Position numbers and translations under genes: made by a program. Of a stretch of 51,473 bases of DNA, positions 1 to 10,495 are shown one piece after another. Source of the DNA: Gracilaria caudata (Eukaryota > Rhodophyta > Florideophyceae > Gracilariales > Gracilariaceae); the NCBI GenBank assembly GCA_030374735.1, contig JASCIV010000070.1:3443-54915 (forward strand), read 5' to 3'. Position 1 is the stretch's first letter. Each line of letters starts with the position of its first letter. Under the pieces are notes generated by a model that worked only from the letters and a program-made list of their open reading frames with translations, was not told the origin of the DNA and searched no databases.

Positions 1-379
1 ACGAAATGCTCCCTTCCTCAACATGAACCACAAATGAGAATGTCAAAAACTCTTGACGTACTAATCCTGAGCTCATAGCCGGACTGCCTTCGTCTCCAGT
101 CTGGAGGAGCTCCAAAGATTAAGCGTCTATTTCAATCAACCAAAAAGCGAAATCCCTACTTCGAGAGAAAGCGGGAGAGGAAATGAAATTTCCATTCTTC
201 ACACAATCGTGCGTGGTTGCTAACTTCAAGGACGTAATTTTCACGCGGTCTAAACTTGGTTGCGAGATATGGATGGAGTGCCGCCCACGTCACACTTAAG
301 AGGGATGCTTCATCCATACTTTCAGAGGGAAAGGGCAAGAACGTTTCCTTCCCAACTTCACACCACTCGAACAGTTGGG
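1..379. other. Intergenic, window edge
   Basis: No gene is supported here. A 60-codon open frame on the minus strand (156-338) begins at a TTG and shows no recognisable domain. The stretch is the 3' flank of the helical protein that ends at 380. Confidence 0.5.
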
Positions 380-1894
380 TTAGAAGATTGCTTTGAATAG
401 GCTACTGCCTTGGACCTCGTCCGCAAGTTCGTTGAAAACGCTTTTCTTTCTGTCATTTTCCCGAGTTGATTCGTGGTCCGGAGAATTGTGTTGCGGCAAG
501 AAGTCCTCAAACCTGTTCGTAAAATGCCCTAGCACGTTCTCAACGTTTTGCTTCATTTCATCAACAGCAGAACTCAAAAGTTCGTCCAGCAGGGACAATA
601 AGGTATTCCTAACAGAAGCGGTAATTTTTTGTTGGAAGTCTTGCTCGCGCACTTCCTCTATCAGCCTAGACGGGATGCGTGTGATATCCTCAATGTTCTC
701 CTTGATTCTCTTCATCCTTCCGACCAGATCACTTTTGGCTATGTTTTCGGTGACGGACTTTTCCAAAGAATCGGGGTCGGGGAGTGCTGTTTTCACCTCT
801 TCCATTCCTGAGAGTAAGTTTACTAAATCATCTGAAGGTCTCAGAATATAGGCCCTCCACCCTGTTGGAACGAAGAACTGTCGAATCTCCCGTGCGAGAC
901 GCGGAATATTGGTAACGAAATGCTCGAGCACACTTCTTAACCTTTTAAACAAATCAAAGATGTTCTTTAGGCGCTTCTGAAATGAGTCCGTCTGTTCCAC
1001 GAATAAACCTGTCAAGCTTCGTATTCTCAGAACTGAATCGTCAAGGACGCTTTGACTTTGAATGATGTTATCCAGAAGCCCTGAACCGGTTTGGACAGTT
1101 TCGAGAATTCCCGCTTCGAAGTCTCTTTCTCCATACCGTTCGCTTTCAGTGTCTGAGTGTTCGTCCTCGGTGGAAAAGATTGCTCTCAATCGACGCATCG
1201 TCCCATATGCTTCTTCTTGCTGATTCAAAAGCTCGTCAATAGGTGCCTTAACTTGAGATAGAGTTGTCGCGAATTCGCTAATATCTCTAAAGTCATTGTC
1301 CAGTCTCGACATGCAGTTTATAGAATCGAGGACAGCATTGGAAATACTCTCAGCAGACGCCGACACTTTTGTCATAGCTTCAGCAGAAGATTTAGGTGGC
1401 CTTGACATTGACCGATCATTCACGTTAAGTTGCCCATCCAATTCATTCAGTCGTTCAAGAATGCGGTATTGCTTGGAAAACTTCGTTACCTTTGCCGGGT
1501 CAACTGGGATACTACCGCAAACAAGGCGAGGATAAAGTTGCGCAGGATCCTCAGCTGCGGCATGAAGTTGGGCAAGTAGAGTCATTACCTTCTGCTGGAT
1601 GCTTCCTAACAACGGGATTTTAAGTTTCTCTTTCAGGTCCTGAAGCTCTCTATTCATGATATCTGGCAAATTATCAACTTCTCCTGCAATACGCTTTGAT
1701 TTGCTTAAGCCATCTACAATATTCGACGTGGCTGCCGAGAAACTGTCTCCGAGTTCTGTAGAGATATTGTGCAGACATCTCCTGTTCACTTCTTCGATTC
1801 CAATACCTTGCGTCTGCTTCTTGCCAATTGTGTTAACCAGAAGCTCATATATACCGGAAAGTTCTCCGTCAGAGGCAATATTTTCACTATCCAT
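380..1894 (-). CDS. Hypothetical helical protein (504 aa)
   Basis: Uninterrupted 504-aa frame starting at an ATG (1894) and ending at a TAA-type stop at 380. The translation is rich in Glu, Asp, Leu, Ser and Lys with long amphipathic, coiled-coil-like stretches throughout, for example residues 60-100, 190-230 and 380-470. There is no signal peptide and no membrane segment. One more ordered segment near residues 340-360 carries a Pro-Thr-Gly-Trp core between helices. The charged C-terminal third contains a hydrophilic linker around residue 475. I do not recognise the family. The architecture suits a cytosolic scaffold, tether or coat-associated protein, but that is only an impression. Length, ATG start and the absence of interruptions make it a credible gene. 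Confidence 0.75.
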   Translation of the reverse strand: MDSENIASDGELSGIYELLVNTIGKKQTQGIGIEEVNRRCLHNISTELGDSFSAATSNIVDGLSKSKRIAGEVDNLPDIMNRELQDLKEKLKIPLLGSIQQKVMTLLAQLHAAAEDPAQLYPRLVCGSIPVDPAKVTKFSKQYRILERLNELDGQLNVNDRSMSRPPKSSAEAMTKVSASAESISNAVLDSINCMSRLDNDFRDISEFATTLSQVKAPIDELLNQQEEAYGTMRRLRAIFSTEDEHSDTESERYGERDFEAGILETVQTGSGLLDNIIQSQSVLDDSVLRIRSLTGLFVEQTDSFQKRLKNIFDLFKRLRSVLEHFVTNIPRLAREIRQFFVPTGWRAYILRPSDDLVNLLSGMEEVKTALPDPDSLEKSVTENIAKSDLVGRMKRIKENIEDITRIPSRLIEEVREQDFQQKITASVRNTLLSLLDELLSSAVDEMKQNVENVLGHFTNRFEDFLPQHNSPDHESTRENDRKKSVFNELADEVQGSSLFKAIF

Positions 1895-4447
1895 CTTGTG
1901 AGCACTTGAGAACTTTGTGAAGTGCCAAGTGGTAAATCCTATAGAACGAGAGCGTTATATGAACAAGCGAAACAACGAGTAAAGAGGTGCGGGTCGTATG
2001 CGACAATCGAGCTTTGCGAATGATTTGTAAGAAGTTGTAGTAGCTTGGAGTGAAGTTTGTAAAGGTTAAAATACTCTTACCCTGGTACTTCAAGCCACAC
2101 GCTGGCATTCAATCGAAGTGCTAATAACAGCCGATTTCGTTTTGAGCCTTGGAAGTACGTACCAAACGAATTCCCTATGCGATGCCTTGGGACACCCCTA
2201 GTTCGCTAGCTAGATTCGCGACTGTACTCATTTCAGTCTTGAGAGTACTCTATATTGTGCACAGTAACCATAGGGGTTTGAACACCATGAAATTGGTCAC
2301 GCATCACAAACGTATCCTCTCTTGTAACGAACAGCTTCTCGAATCGATACAAGTTGATGTCGTGGCAGATTTCCATGTCTTGGCTTTCATTACAACTGAG
2401 AACCCAAACATCTCTAAATGGTTGTGTTGCAGCAGGAAAGCATGATGCATGCTGTAACTGTATCTGCACAGGATATGCTGTCTTTCTCTCTCTTTCTCTT
2501 TTTATAGGCACACCTAGCTCGATTGAAACCTCATGCAGAGCGTTTCTCCTGAAAGAAACGCTCTCTCACTGAGGCAAGCGGTCAAAATTCTGGGAGCGAA
2601 AGAGGACGGAAGCAGATGAGAATATAGTATGAATGTCTCACAAAGTCCTTGATGCGGTCATGTTCTCCGCGAACCGTATTTGGACTTCCATGGAGTGTAA
2701 ACTTCACCCATATCATGCAATGGTGGAACTTAATACTGTTAGATTCCATCATTGTGTGATAACAGATACAGGGTAGGGGTACCTTTCAGCAGAAAGACCC
2801 ACGAACTCCACATTTTCAAGGCCATCGTCAATAATGCAGGAACCCATTCTTTCGTTTCTTCTGGTGTGGGCCTTTGATAAGATTTCGACGGCTTAGATAC
2901 TGGGAGTCAGTGATTAAGACGTGGTATGCAGTGCAACGGTAAACGCTACCATCGGAAATCACAAGAAGTGTAAAGAGAAGAAGTTGGCGAATCTGGATGG
3001 CATTATTCATTTTGTGCTCTGTGCCCCAAGAGAAAAGAAATTCCTGGTTAGAAATGCCGTCTACAAGGGTACGAGAAAGCGAAGGGGACAAAGACTGTTG
3101 CAGATATCGTGTCCAACAATGGCAAGAATAATTGCCAGCCTTTCCGATTCAGAGAAGAATTCTTTACAAAAGAATCCTTATAAGACGTTGAAAACTGCGA
3201 GCTGACGCGAAATCTTTCGCGGTCGTCGAGAGTACCGCCAAAAATCGCTTAGAGATTTGATACTGGAAGCGCCACGTCGATTTCTGGCCTTTTTAAGGAG
3301 AGAGAAGTACCTTTAGGTGCTGCTTGGTTTTGTTAGGAATTAGAGCACAACTTCCTCAATAAAGAAGAAGACGTTGAAATAGAGGAGTCCAGCGCCCGCA
3401 GTAGAAGAAGAGATTGTTTTCTGTGCAAATGACATGTACCAAAATGTTTCTTGAACAGGCAATTCCTCCTGCTGGTGAAATTGTTGCTGAGATAATGTGG
3501 TGTGCCCACAGGATATCATCATGATGATCATGGTCGACTAACAGGCCCAGATAAGGACAGGTCCTTAGCAAACCACACTCGGCACGAGCATGGTTCATGA
3601 CAAATCACTTGAGCCATATTGCACGAGATCTCGTTTATGTTAGCAAGGAACCTCACAGAAAGCCCATGGGACCTCTATTCGAAGTGTCCTCCGTTCGCAC
3701 ACCACACTTCAATCCAACGAAGATCTTGAGGATGCAAGAGTCCAATGTCACACATCCAAAATAGCAAAAGACCCCAGTCTTAACGGCTTGACAGATTTTG
3801 CAACTCCGAGTCACCTCGAGTTCAGACATGAAGCTCATTCTCTTGGTTGGTGGGCCTCGGTATGATCATTTTCAATCGTCCTTCTCTATTTGGCACAACT
3901 ATTCAGTTTCATATGAACCAATGATGCTCACCGAGAAGCTTAGGCCTAAGGTAAGGTGCAACATGGCTCGTATCCTTCTATTAGTACCTTTCAGGGCAAT
4001 GAATGTGTATCGAGTGCGGTTACGCTGGGCTCAAGGAAATGGATTAGCCCGTTCGTTGCACTTACACAGTTGCACGTTGTTACGTGTTTAATGATGTGCG
4101 TCAGAGCCGAGAAGAGCATATGAAAGCCTTTTATGGGACATGAGGACAGAAGTCCAGGAGGCGCTGTGGGACGTATTTGAGAACCAAAGTACTCTGGGGA
4201 TTATGCTCACACTTAGTGCACAAGATTAGCAGCTGTTGCACACAGTCTGTTGCTCTCAGATGACTTTAGATCGATGAACGAGTGTTGCTCTTACACACGT
4301 TTTCCTTGTGAGATCATTTTGATATGCGAATAGTAAGAAGAATAAACATGACGAAACTTCAGTTTCACAATAGAAACATGGGTTAAGACAGAACTTTGCT
4401 ATTATTCGCAATCATACTCGGGATGTTACAATTAAGTAGAGACTGGC
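1895..4447. other. Gene-poor region, 2.55 kb
   Basis: Only short frames occur on either strand, none with a recognisable domain. The one clear structure is a TATA-like box followed by a strong hairpin at about 2499-2564, which has a second copy at about 42.9 kb (listed separately). The 3' half near 3.5 kb holds ATCATCATGATGAT-like simple sequence. The segment includes the 5' flank of the helical protein (ATG at 1894) and the 3' flank of the lipase (stop at 4448). Confidence 0.5.
2440..2571 (+). repeat. TATA-hairpin element, copy A
   Basis: The element reads GCATGATGC (2440-2448), a CT-rich tract, TTTATA with GGCACA after it (2501-2511), AGCT and ATT, then an 11-bp perfect stem AGAGCGTTTCT / AGAAACGCTCT (2537-2547 and 2554-2564) with a 6-nt loop, followed by CTCTC. 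The same order of words recurs at 42830-42930 with the TATA-to-stem distance conserved to within one base. It could be the start of a small RNA gene with its own TATA box, or a short dispersed element. No open reading frame accounts for the conservation. Confidence 0.45.
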
Positions 4448-5374
4448 TTACTTGCACCTTTCGCTAATCCAGTTCGCGAACAAGAACCACATGTCTTCTT
4501 TACCATCCTCTGTGAAAATGTTATGCCATCTTCCGGTACCTGTCTGTAGCGTTTTGTCTTCGCTGATAGCGGCTTCATAGAAGCGTTTCGCGGCCATGGG
4601 GTTAACTAAGGTATCGTGCTCACCATGAACTGACAAGAACGGAGTGTTGAATGTGTGTGCATTCTTGCAAATGTCCTCATAAGCGTCCAAAAATTCCCGC
4701 CCAACTCGAGCGCGGAGTCCCTGCTCATTGCAGTTGAGTTCATCTGCTTCGAAAATTGCCTGCACTTCAGAGTTAGGGGACTTTGGAAGCTTCATGACCT
4801 CGAGATACGGGAAAAGGGAGCTGGTTATTCCAGACAGAGCGCGATTGATTTTCCCGACCAAGCCAAACATGTTTGCGGGCGGTTCCGTTGCTGCAGATGA
4901 TAGTGCAATGCCCTGTATCAACGTCGGGGCTTCCCGGGCTGCGAGAATGCTAACCGTTCCACCCATGGAATGGCCAAGAAGAAAGATCGGAATCTCGCCT
5001 TTGCTAAGCTCATGTTCAGCATCAACGTGCTTCACGTGAAGTACTGCATCATCGACCAGGGTCTTAAAGGAAGGAAAAAAGGCACGAACACCAGTTGAAC
5101 GTCCATGTCCTACATGATCATGGGCAAAGACGGCAATTTGACGAGTATTGAGTTCACGGATTAGAGATGTGTCGTTGGCTGTGGTTCCGTCTCCGTAAAT
5201 ACCCCGCTTTGTCGGCGTGTCATTGCGGAGAAAGTTGAAATGTGCGTGAGAACGGAATCCGTGCTGGAGGAAGACAGCAGCACGCCAAGGCTGTTCCGGA
5301 AGCCAACTAAAGAGCTTGAGTTGCTCTGATTCAGAGGATGAAGAGAGTGACGACTCAGAGTATTTGTACGCCAT
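4448..5374 (-). CDS. Alpha/beta hydrolase, monoglyceride lipase-like
   Basis: A serine hydrolase of the monoacylglycerol lipase / hydrolase_4 family (308 aa from the ATG at 5374, the usual length). It would hydrolyse monoacylglycerols or lysophospholipids. The oxyanion segment LQHGF is near residue 38. The AHDHVGHGRSTG strand-turn typical of the family follows, then nucleophile elbow GHSMGG with Ser136, acid Asp254 in VHGEHDTLVNP, and His284 in GRWHNIF. All three catalytic residues are in the expected order, so the protein should be active. No signal peptide is visible. The frame stays open upstream to another ATG at 5644 (398 aa). The extra 90 residues are Cys/His-rich and unlike the family, so I chose the internal ATG. 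A long form with a targeting leader remains possible. Substrate specificity cannot be read from the sequence. Confidence 0.85.
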   Translation of the reverse strand: MAYKYSESSLSSSSESEQLKLFSWLPEQPWRAAVFLQHGFRSHAHFNFLRNDTPTKRGIYGDGTTANDTSLIRELNTRQIAVFAHDHVGHGRSTGVRAFFPSFKTLVDDAVLHVKHVDAEHELSKGEIPIFLLGHSMGGTVSILAAREAPTLIQGIALSSAATEPPANMFGLVGKINRALSGITSSLFPYLEVMKLPKSPNSEVQAIFEADELNCNEQGLRARVGREFLDAYEDICKNAHTFNTPFLSVHGEHDTLVNPMAAKRFYEAAISEDKTLQTGTGRWHNIFTEDGKEDMWFLFANWISERCK

Positions 5375-6823
5375 TGTCGGTACTCCGATTTCTTGAAGCA
5401 AATGCTTCACGTTCAGGAGTCTCGCAGAAGAAGAGTGGATTACCCTTACACAATTGCTTGCCTCCAGCCAGCTCAGCGAAATTTGAACCCATGGTGGTAG
5501 TTCGTGCTGTGGGTTTATCCGTAAAATTCGATGCTCTGCTACCATTTTACGCACGAATTGAGTGGCGCGGTATGAAGAAGAGAAGTGGCCCAGTTCAACT
5601 GGGTGGCAAAGCTGAATGTAATGGACCGCACAAGGAATCATCATGACGTACTGGACCTATGGCTACTGCGCATACGGGGCTAGCGATAAGAGGGTTACAG
5701 GGAAAGAGACAACGTTATCTACGCAGCAGAGAACCCCCCCACATGTGTGAAGCCTTGTATATAATATCGCAGGTATCGAGTTTCGTTACACCTGCCTGAC
5801 TCTGTACGAGGTTAGTCTTAGGATTGCAAGCCCTTTCCGAATACAACGCGCGGTCTCGAACATGAAATGGGATAACAACACAGTGTGCTTCCTTTTTTTG
5901 AACAGACGGCGACTCAAGATGTGAAAAAGTACAGCTTGAGATTAAGTTTCAAAAGCATTGATGGCGGGAGTGCTTCCATCAAACCTTGTGCTTGCAGTTT
6001 GCGGAACAGCAAATAGGACGCTGTCTTTGAGCTGATTTTTATGGAGGCTTTCCAAAGACATACCGCCAGGAGGATGAGAGCGCTATCAAAAGAAGACAAA
6101 ACCCTACGACCTTGCCGCGTTATGAGGAAAGATCGCAAAGCGTGGTGGTCAATTTCGCCCCATTGCCATGTTTTGGAGCCCTCATGTTGCCCAAAAGAAT
6201 TGACCTGTCTTTGGTTCAGGATTGAAGATATGGATCCCCGTCCGCAATCATATGGACGCTTTGGAAAACCGTTTCGACAGCGATAGATGGGACTTGGCGG
6301 GAGTATGGTGAAGTGCAACACCCGTGGACGAGAGCGCCGTGTGCACCACTCACTGAGTGGTACTCAGGGCGTGGGTTCATCATCGACGCAGAATGGAAAG
6401 GTAGCAATCCTTTTACGACCTGGGCTACCGTCGCGAAGAGATCATGGAGCAAAACATGTTACAGAGACGAAATTGCCCCGCAGAACAATTTGCTTCGTTT
6501 GGCTTCCTCCAGCTGTTCCGGGTTGGCTCACGACCCAACGGACTTACAGCCTACACATGCTGCAACGAGCGCGCGCCAAGTGTGATACCAACTCCGGAAC
6601 AGCCAATTATTCGCAGAAGCGTGCTTATGCGAAAAATGCATGAGATCCTTCATCGTTCAATGCTTCGTTTGTTCAATAGAAGCGCTCTCAACAACGTACC
6701 TCCTCTCCATCATTGCTACTCCCTATCCACCGGTCCGCTCTCTCGTTCCCCCGTAAGAAAAAAATAGATTAGCACCATTCAGAGTTTTCCACAGTTTCCT
6801 TTCGTCGTGTGGGCATCCTCAAG
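5375..6823. other. Intergenic, divergent lipase / TPS genes
   Basis: About 1.45 kb between two divergently transcribed genes, so it should contain both promoters. Open frames on both strands at 5.9-6.7 kb (up to 135 codons) overlap each other, resemble no family and look like chance frames. No strong TATA box or repeat stands out. Confidence 0.45.
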
Positions 6824-9700
6824 ATGTTTTCACGCTTTATATCTCAGATGTCCGACTGGACGAAGAAGACACCTCCACCAGAGACCCCGTCTTCGCCCTC
6901 GTCCACTCCCAATGACTCTTCGAAATCTCTCAACTCTATGCGATCCACAGCGCCGCGAAGTGCCCCCACACATTCGCGACAAAAGTCAGGAAACTTTTCT
7001 GAGGTTGACTTCATGGACTCCGGACTTGGTCGCTCCCTAACAGCCGACCTTCCAGTGTTAGGTCTGCAAGACGAGCTTGATGCGCTACAGTACGACGATC
7101 ATTTTGTTGAAGAATACTTATTGTCCCGGCTTCAGGATGCTCAGAGACGACTCCAAGAGGTGCGTGATTATATGGCTACTCTAGCAGAGGAGGAGCCCGT
7201 TTCTACCAAAAGACCTCCTCTCCCACCTGGCGACTCGAGTGCTCCTCCATCCTCTGCGGCGCCCATATTGAGTTCAAAGCGATCGAGGCGTTCTGAAAGA
7301 CTTTTTGTTGCCAGCTTTCGCTTACCTCTCACGGTGGAGGTCACGGATGACGGCGAGGTCAAGTCCAGTATCTCAAGCGGTTCCTTGGGACTCGTATCTG
7401 CCTTCACTGATCTTCTAGGCAGGCTGCCAATACGCTGGCTTGGCACACCAGCGCAGACCTTTCAAGATGTCACACAGATGCCTCCCCACCAACGGCAGAA
7501 AATGGAACGCCACTTCAATACTCGCCATCGTAGAGCCGCTGGCTTACTTTCGTATGTTCCTCTTTTCCCGGATGTGAATGACGCAGTTGCCCACCAGGAG
7601 TTTTGTAATGCCGTAATGTGGCCCCTTTTCCATTACATTCCTCTCAACTACGCCGGTGAAAAAATGTATCAAGTTGATATGTACGATGCATACGAACGCA
7701 TCAACCAATTTTATGCCAATGCTTTGATTGAAGAATGGAAACGAAGCGGTATAGATGAATCTCAAGCCATATTTTGGATTCATGACTTTCACCTCTTCTT
7801 AGTGCCCAAGTTTTTGCGTGACAGACTTCCAAATGCTCGAATCGGATTCTCGTTACACACACCTTTTCCCGCCGGAGAAGTTTTCCGTGCGCTTGCGCCA
7901 AGAAAGGAGCTTTTGGAAGGATTACTTGGGGCGGATCTAATCGGCTTTCATACGTATGATTATGCGCGTCATTTTCTCTCAGTTTGCGAAAGACTGCTTG
8001 GCCTTGTGAGCAAGCCAGATGCGGTGGATAATAAGGGAGTTTTTGTCCAAGTGGGAATATATCCATTTGGAATTGATGCCAATACGTTTCGAACTGCTAT
8101 GAAGCAGACCAAGGTTAAGGTCTTGAGAGATAGAATGCGAGAGTCATTTGCTGGGAAGAAAGTGATTATCGGCGTTGATCGTCTGGACTATATCAAAGGC
8201 ATTCCGCACAAATTACTGGCTATCGAACATTTCTTGGAAACTCATCCGGAGTGGATCGGTCGTGTAGTATTTTTACAAGTAACCACACCAAGTCGCGCAG
8301 CTACAGAGGAGTATCATACTTTCAGGGCTGAAATCCTAGAGATGGTAGGGCGCATTAATGGAAGGTTCGCGACGATAGAGGACATGCCAATTCACTACCG
8401 GGAATATACGATGACCTTCGAAGAGCTTTGCGCCTTGTACTCCGCAGCAGATGTAGCACTTATCACGTCTCTTCGAGACGGAATGAACCTTGTAAGCTAT
8501 GAATATATCATGTGCCAGAAAGACCGTAATGGAGTTCTTATATTGAGTGAATTCACTGGAGCAGCTCAAAGTTTACCCGGCGCTTTGCTTGTGAACCCAT
8601 GGAATGTTGAAGAAGTAAGCGATGCCATTTATCAAAGCCTGGAAATGCCAGACTTCGAGCGTGAATTGAAGCACCAGAAGTTGTATCGTCATGTGATTAT
8701 GCACACTGCATCGGCGTGGGGAGTCAGCTTTATCGACGACCTGGTCAAGTACTCCATCGAAAGGCGAGAGAAATTCAAGCAACTAGTGAAAGTGCCAGCT
8801 CAAGAGCTCCAAGAGTCTTACAGGGCCGCAAAAGGGAAAAGATTGTTTTTCTTGGACTACGACGGCACTTTGCGAAAGTTCGAGAGTCAACCGGAACTTG
8901 CGGAGCCAAGTGAGGTTCTAGTCGAACACCTAAAAAGATTAACAAGTTCTGACCGCAACATTGTCTTCATTGTTACGGGCAGGCAGAAGTCGATAGTGCT
9001 CAATTGGCTTGATAAAACAGGTGTGGGCTTCGCAGTAGAACATGGGTTTTCAATCAGATGGCCGGATCATTTGAGAGGAAAGTTTGGTGGGCCGCGAAAA
9101 GCGGATGAAAAGCCAGGTCTTGAAGATGGTCTTCAACGATTTGGACAAGACGAATTAGCAGATGAAGGTGACAAGACATGGGATGATCTCATGAGCCCAC
9201 AGGACCTTATTGCGATGCGTCATGCTCTTGATCTTGCAGGCAATTTGCTTCGAAGAATAGAAGATTGTACACCCACGAGCTTCTTGTCTCGGAAGGAATC
9301 TGCGTACAGCTGGCATTTTCGCGATGCTGATCCTGATTTCGCCGTGAGCAGAGCACATGATGCAAGGCAAGCTTTAGAAGAAGTATTAGCTGGGAGCCCG
9401 ATGGAGGTGTTGATGGGGCAAAAGATCCTTTACGTTCGACCAAAAGGCGTCCACAAAGGCGCCGCCGTGGCTGAGGTACTGCAGAGATTATCAGATGGAG
9501 GTGAGTCCCCTAGCTGGGTTCTGTCCATCGGAGACGATCGTACAGATGAGGACATGTTCACTGAACTGTATCGAGCAACGAAGGAAACGGACATAGTTGT
9601 CCACACCTGCACGGTTGGACGGAAAACTACGGCAGCCAAATACTATGTTGACGGCGTGGATGATGTCCTCGATCTCTTGGACGTCCTGCGTCCGCCTTGA
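6824..9700 (+). CDS. Trehalose-6-P synthase/phosphatase-like bifunctional enzyme
   Basis: A 958-aa fusion of a GT20 glycosyltransferase and a HAD-type sugar phosphatase. The N-terminal 150 residues are Ser/Pro-rich and probably regulatory. The GT20 domain starts near residue 165 (FVASFRLPL). It shows WIHDFHLFLVP (Asp321), LHTPFP (His345), the phosphate/UDP-binding GVDRLDYIKG (Arg453, Lys458) and LRDGMNLVSYEY (from 550). The phosphatase domain starts near 670, with FLDYDGTL (nucleophile Asp678, Asp680) and GDDRTDEDMF (903-912). Catalytic motifs of both halves are intact, unlike plant class II proteins where one half is usually degenerate. The family makes trehalose from UDP-glucose and glucose-6-P. 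In the red alga Galdieria, related fusions make floridoside or isofloridoside from UDP-galactose and glycerol-3-P, so this may be an osmolyte enzyme of that kind. The ATG at 6824 is the first in frame. Confidence 0.92.
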   Translation: MFSRFISQMSDWTKKTPPPETPSSPSSTPNDSSKSLNSMRSTAPRSAPTHSRQKSGNFSEVDFMDSGLGRSLTADLPVLGLQDELDALQYDDHFVEEYLLSRLQDAQRRLQEVRDYMATLAEEEPVSTKRPPLPPGDSSAPPSSAAPILSSKRSRRSERLFVASFRLPLTVEVTDDGEVKSSISSGSLGLVSAFTDLLGRLPIRWLGTPAQTFQDVTQMPPHQRQKMERHFNTRHRRAAGLLSYVPLFPDVNDAVAHQEFCNAVMWPLFHYIPLNYAGEKMYQVDMYDAYERINQFYANALIEEWKRSGIDESQAIFWIHDFHLFLVPKFLRDRLPNARIGFSLHTPFPAGEVFRALAPRKELLEGLLGADLIGFHTYDYARHFLSVCERLLGLVSKPDAVDNKGVFVQVGIYPFGIDANTFRTAMKQTKVKVLRDRMRESFAGKKVIIGVDRLDYIKGIPHKLLAIEHFLETHPEWIGRVVFLQVTTPSRAATEEYHTFRAEILEMVGRINGRFATIEDMPIHYREYTMTFEELCALYSAADVALITSLRDGMNLVSYEYIMCQKDRNGVLILSEFTGAAQSLPGALLVNPWNVEEVSDAIYQSLEMPDFERELKHQKLYRHVIMHTASAWGVSFIDDLVKYSIERREKFKQLVKVPAQELQESYRAAKGKRLFFLDYDGTLRKFESQPELAEPSEVLVEHLKRLTSSDRNIVFIVTGRQKSIVLNWLDKTGVGFAVEHGFSIRWPDHLRGKFGGPRKADEKPGLEDGLQRFGQDELADEGDKTWDDLMSPQDLIAMRHALDLAGNLLRRIEDCTPTSFLSRKESAYSWHFRDADPDFAVSRAHDARQALEEVLAGSPMEVLMGQKILYVRPKGVHKGAAVAEVLQRLSDGGESPSWVLSIGDDRTDEDMFTELYRATKETDIVVHTCTVGRKTTAAKYYVDGVDDVLDLLDVLRPP

Positions 9701-10495
9701 TTTCGTCGATTTCTGAATGACAGGAACCCATTACGGACAGCACCATGAAGTTCTTGCTCATACGTATGCATATCTGCATATACGTATGCCATCTATAGCA
9801 TTGGAGATATCACAGTGCGCAGATACTAGTGAAATAACTACATATGTACATTGTTTCTTACCTACTAGTGTAGGTTTACATCGCACGATCAAGACCTTAA
9901 GGAGCGGACCATCGACTGGAAAAGGAACCGAGCTCAGTTTAAGGGATGGAGGAAAGGTTTGATCCTCGCATGAATCTGTGTACGCGCTCCCGCAGATAAG
10001 GCAGAGTAGCAGCTCGCGCAGAGGGCCAGGATAACTACGTTGGTTGGGGGGCTCTAGCGTTCCATGATTGGCATAATACATTCTGATGGGCCAGGGTTTC
10101 CGTGTATTAGAAGATCATATTCTTGTGAGAGGTTAGCATTAGTGTCCAGAGAAGCAATAGACCTTATGAACTATTGTTTCCCAATGACCTCGTTGGCTGA
10201 TCCTTGTTGCTTTTCTCGCTTATGATAAGCGTTTCCCACTCTGCTCGACGCAAGTCGCAGGCACTACGTTTGCCACGTATTTTTCATTCGACCAAGGAAA
10301 CCGTTCAACGTAACAAATGAAAACTTTGCGAGTATAGATCCATATGTCTCAGAAGCTTCTGAGGATCAGTTCTTAAATTCGATCAGTGCAAAACCTCTTC
10401 GCACCATCTTGGACCCTCAGCATATGAGTTAAGGTGCATGACTGAAAAGCACAAAAGTTGATGGACGTCAGTTGTTATTCAGTGAGGCTCATAGT
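9701..10495. other. Intergenic, 3' flanks of TPS and spondin genes
   Basis: The convergent 3' ends of two genes face each other here. The only visible structure is a nested palindromic block at 9759-9788 built from two CATACGTAT-type arms around an ATGCA/TGCAT core. No gene is supported. Confidence 0.5.

Noticed and set aside
5375..5644. 90-residue N-terminal extension of the lipase
   Set aside because: Open and with ATGs, but Cys/His-rich and absent from the family; kept only as an alternative start.
5914..6321. 135-codon minus-strand frame
   Set aside because: No recognisable feature, atypical composition, and overlaps competing frames.
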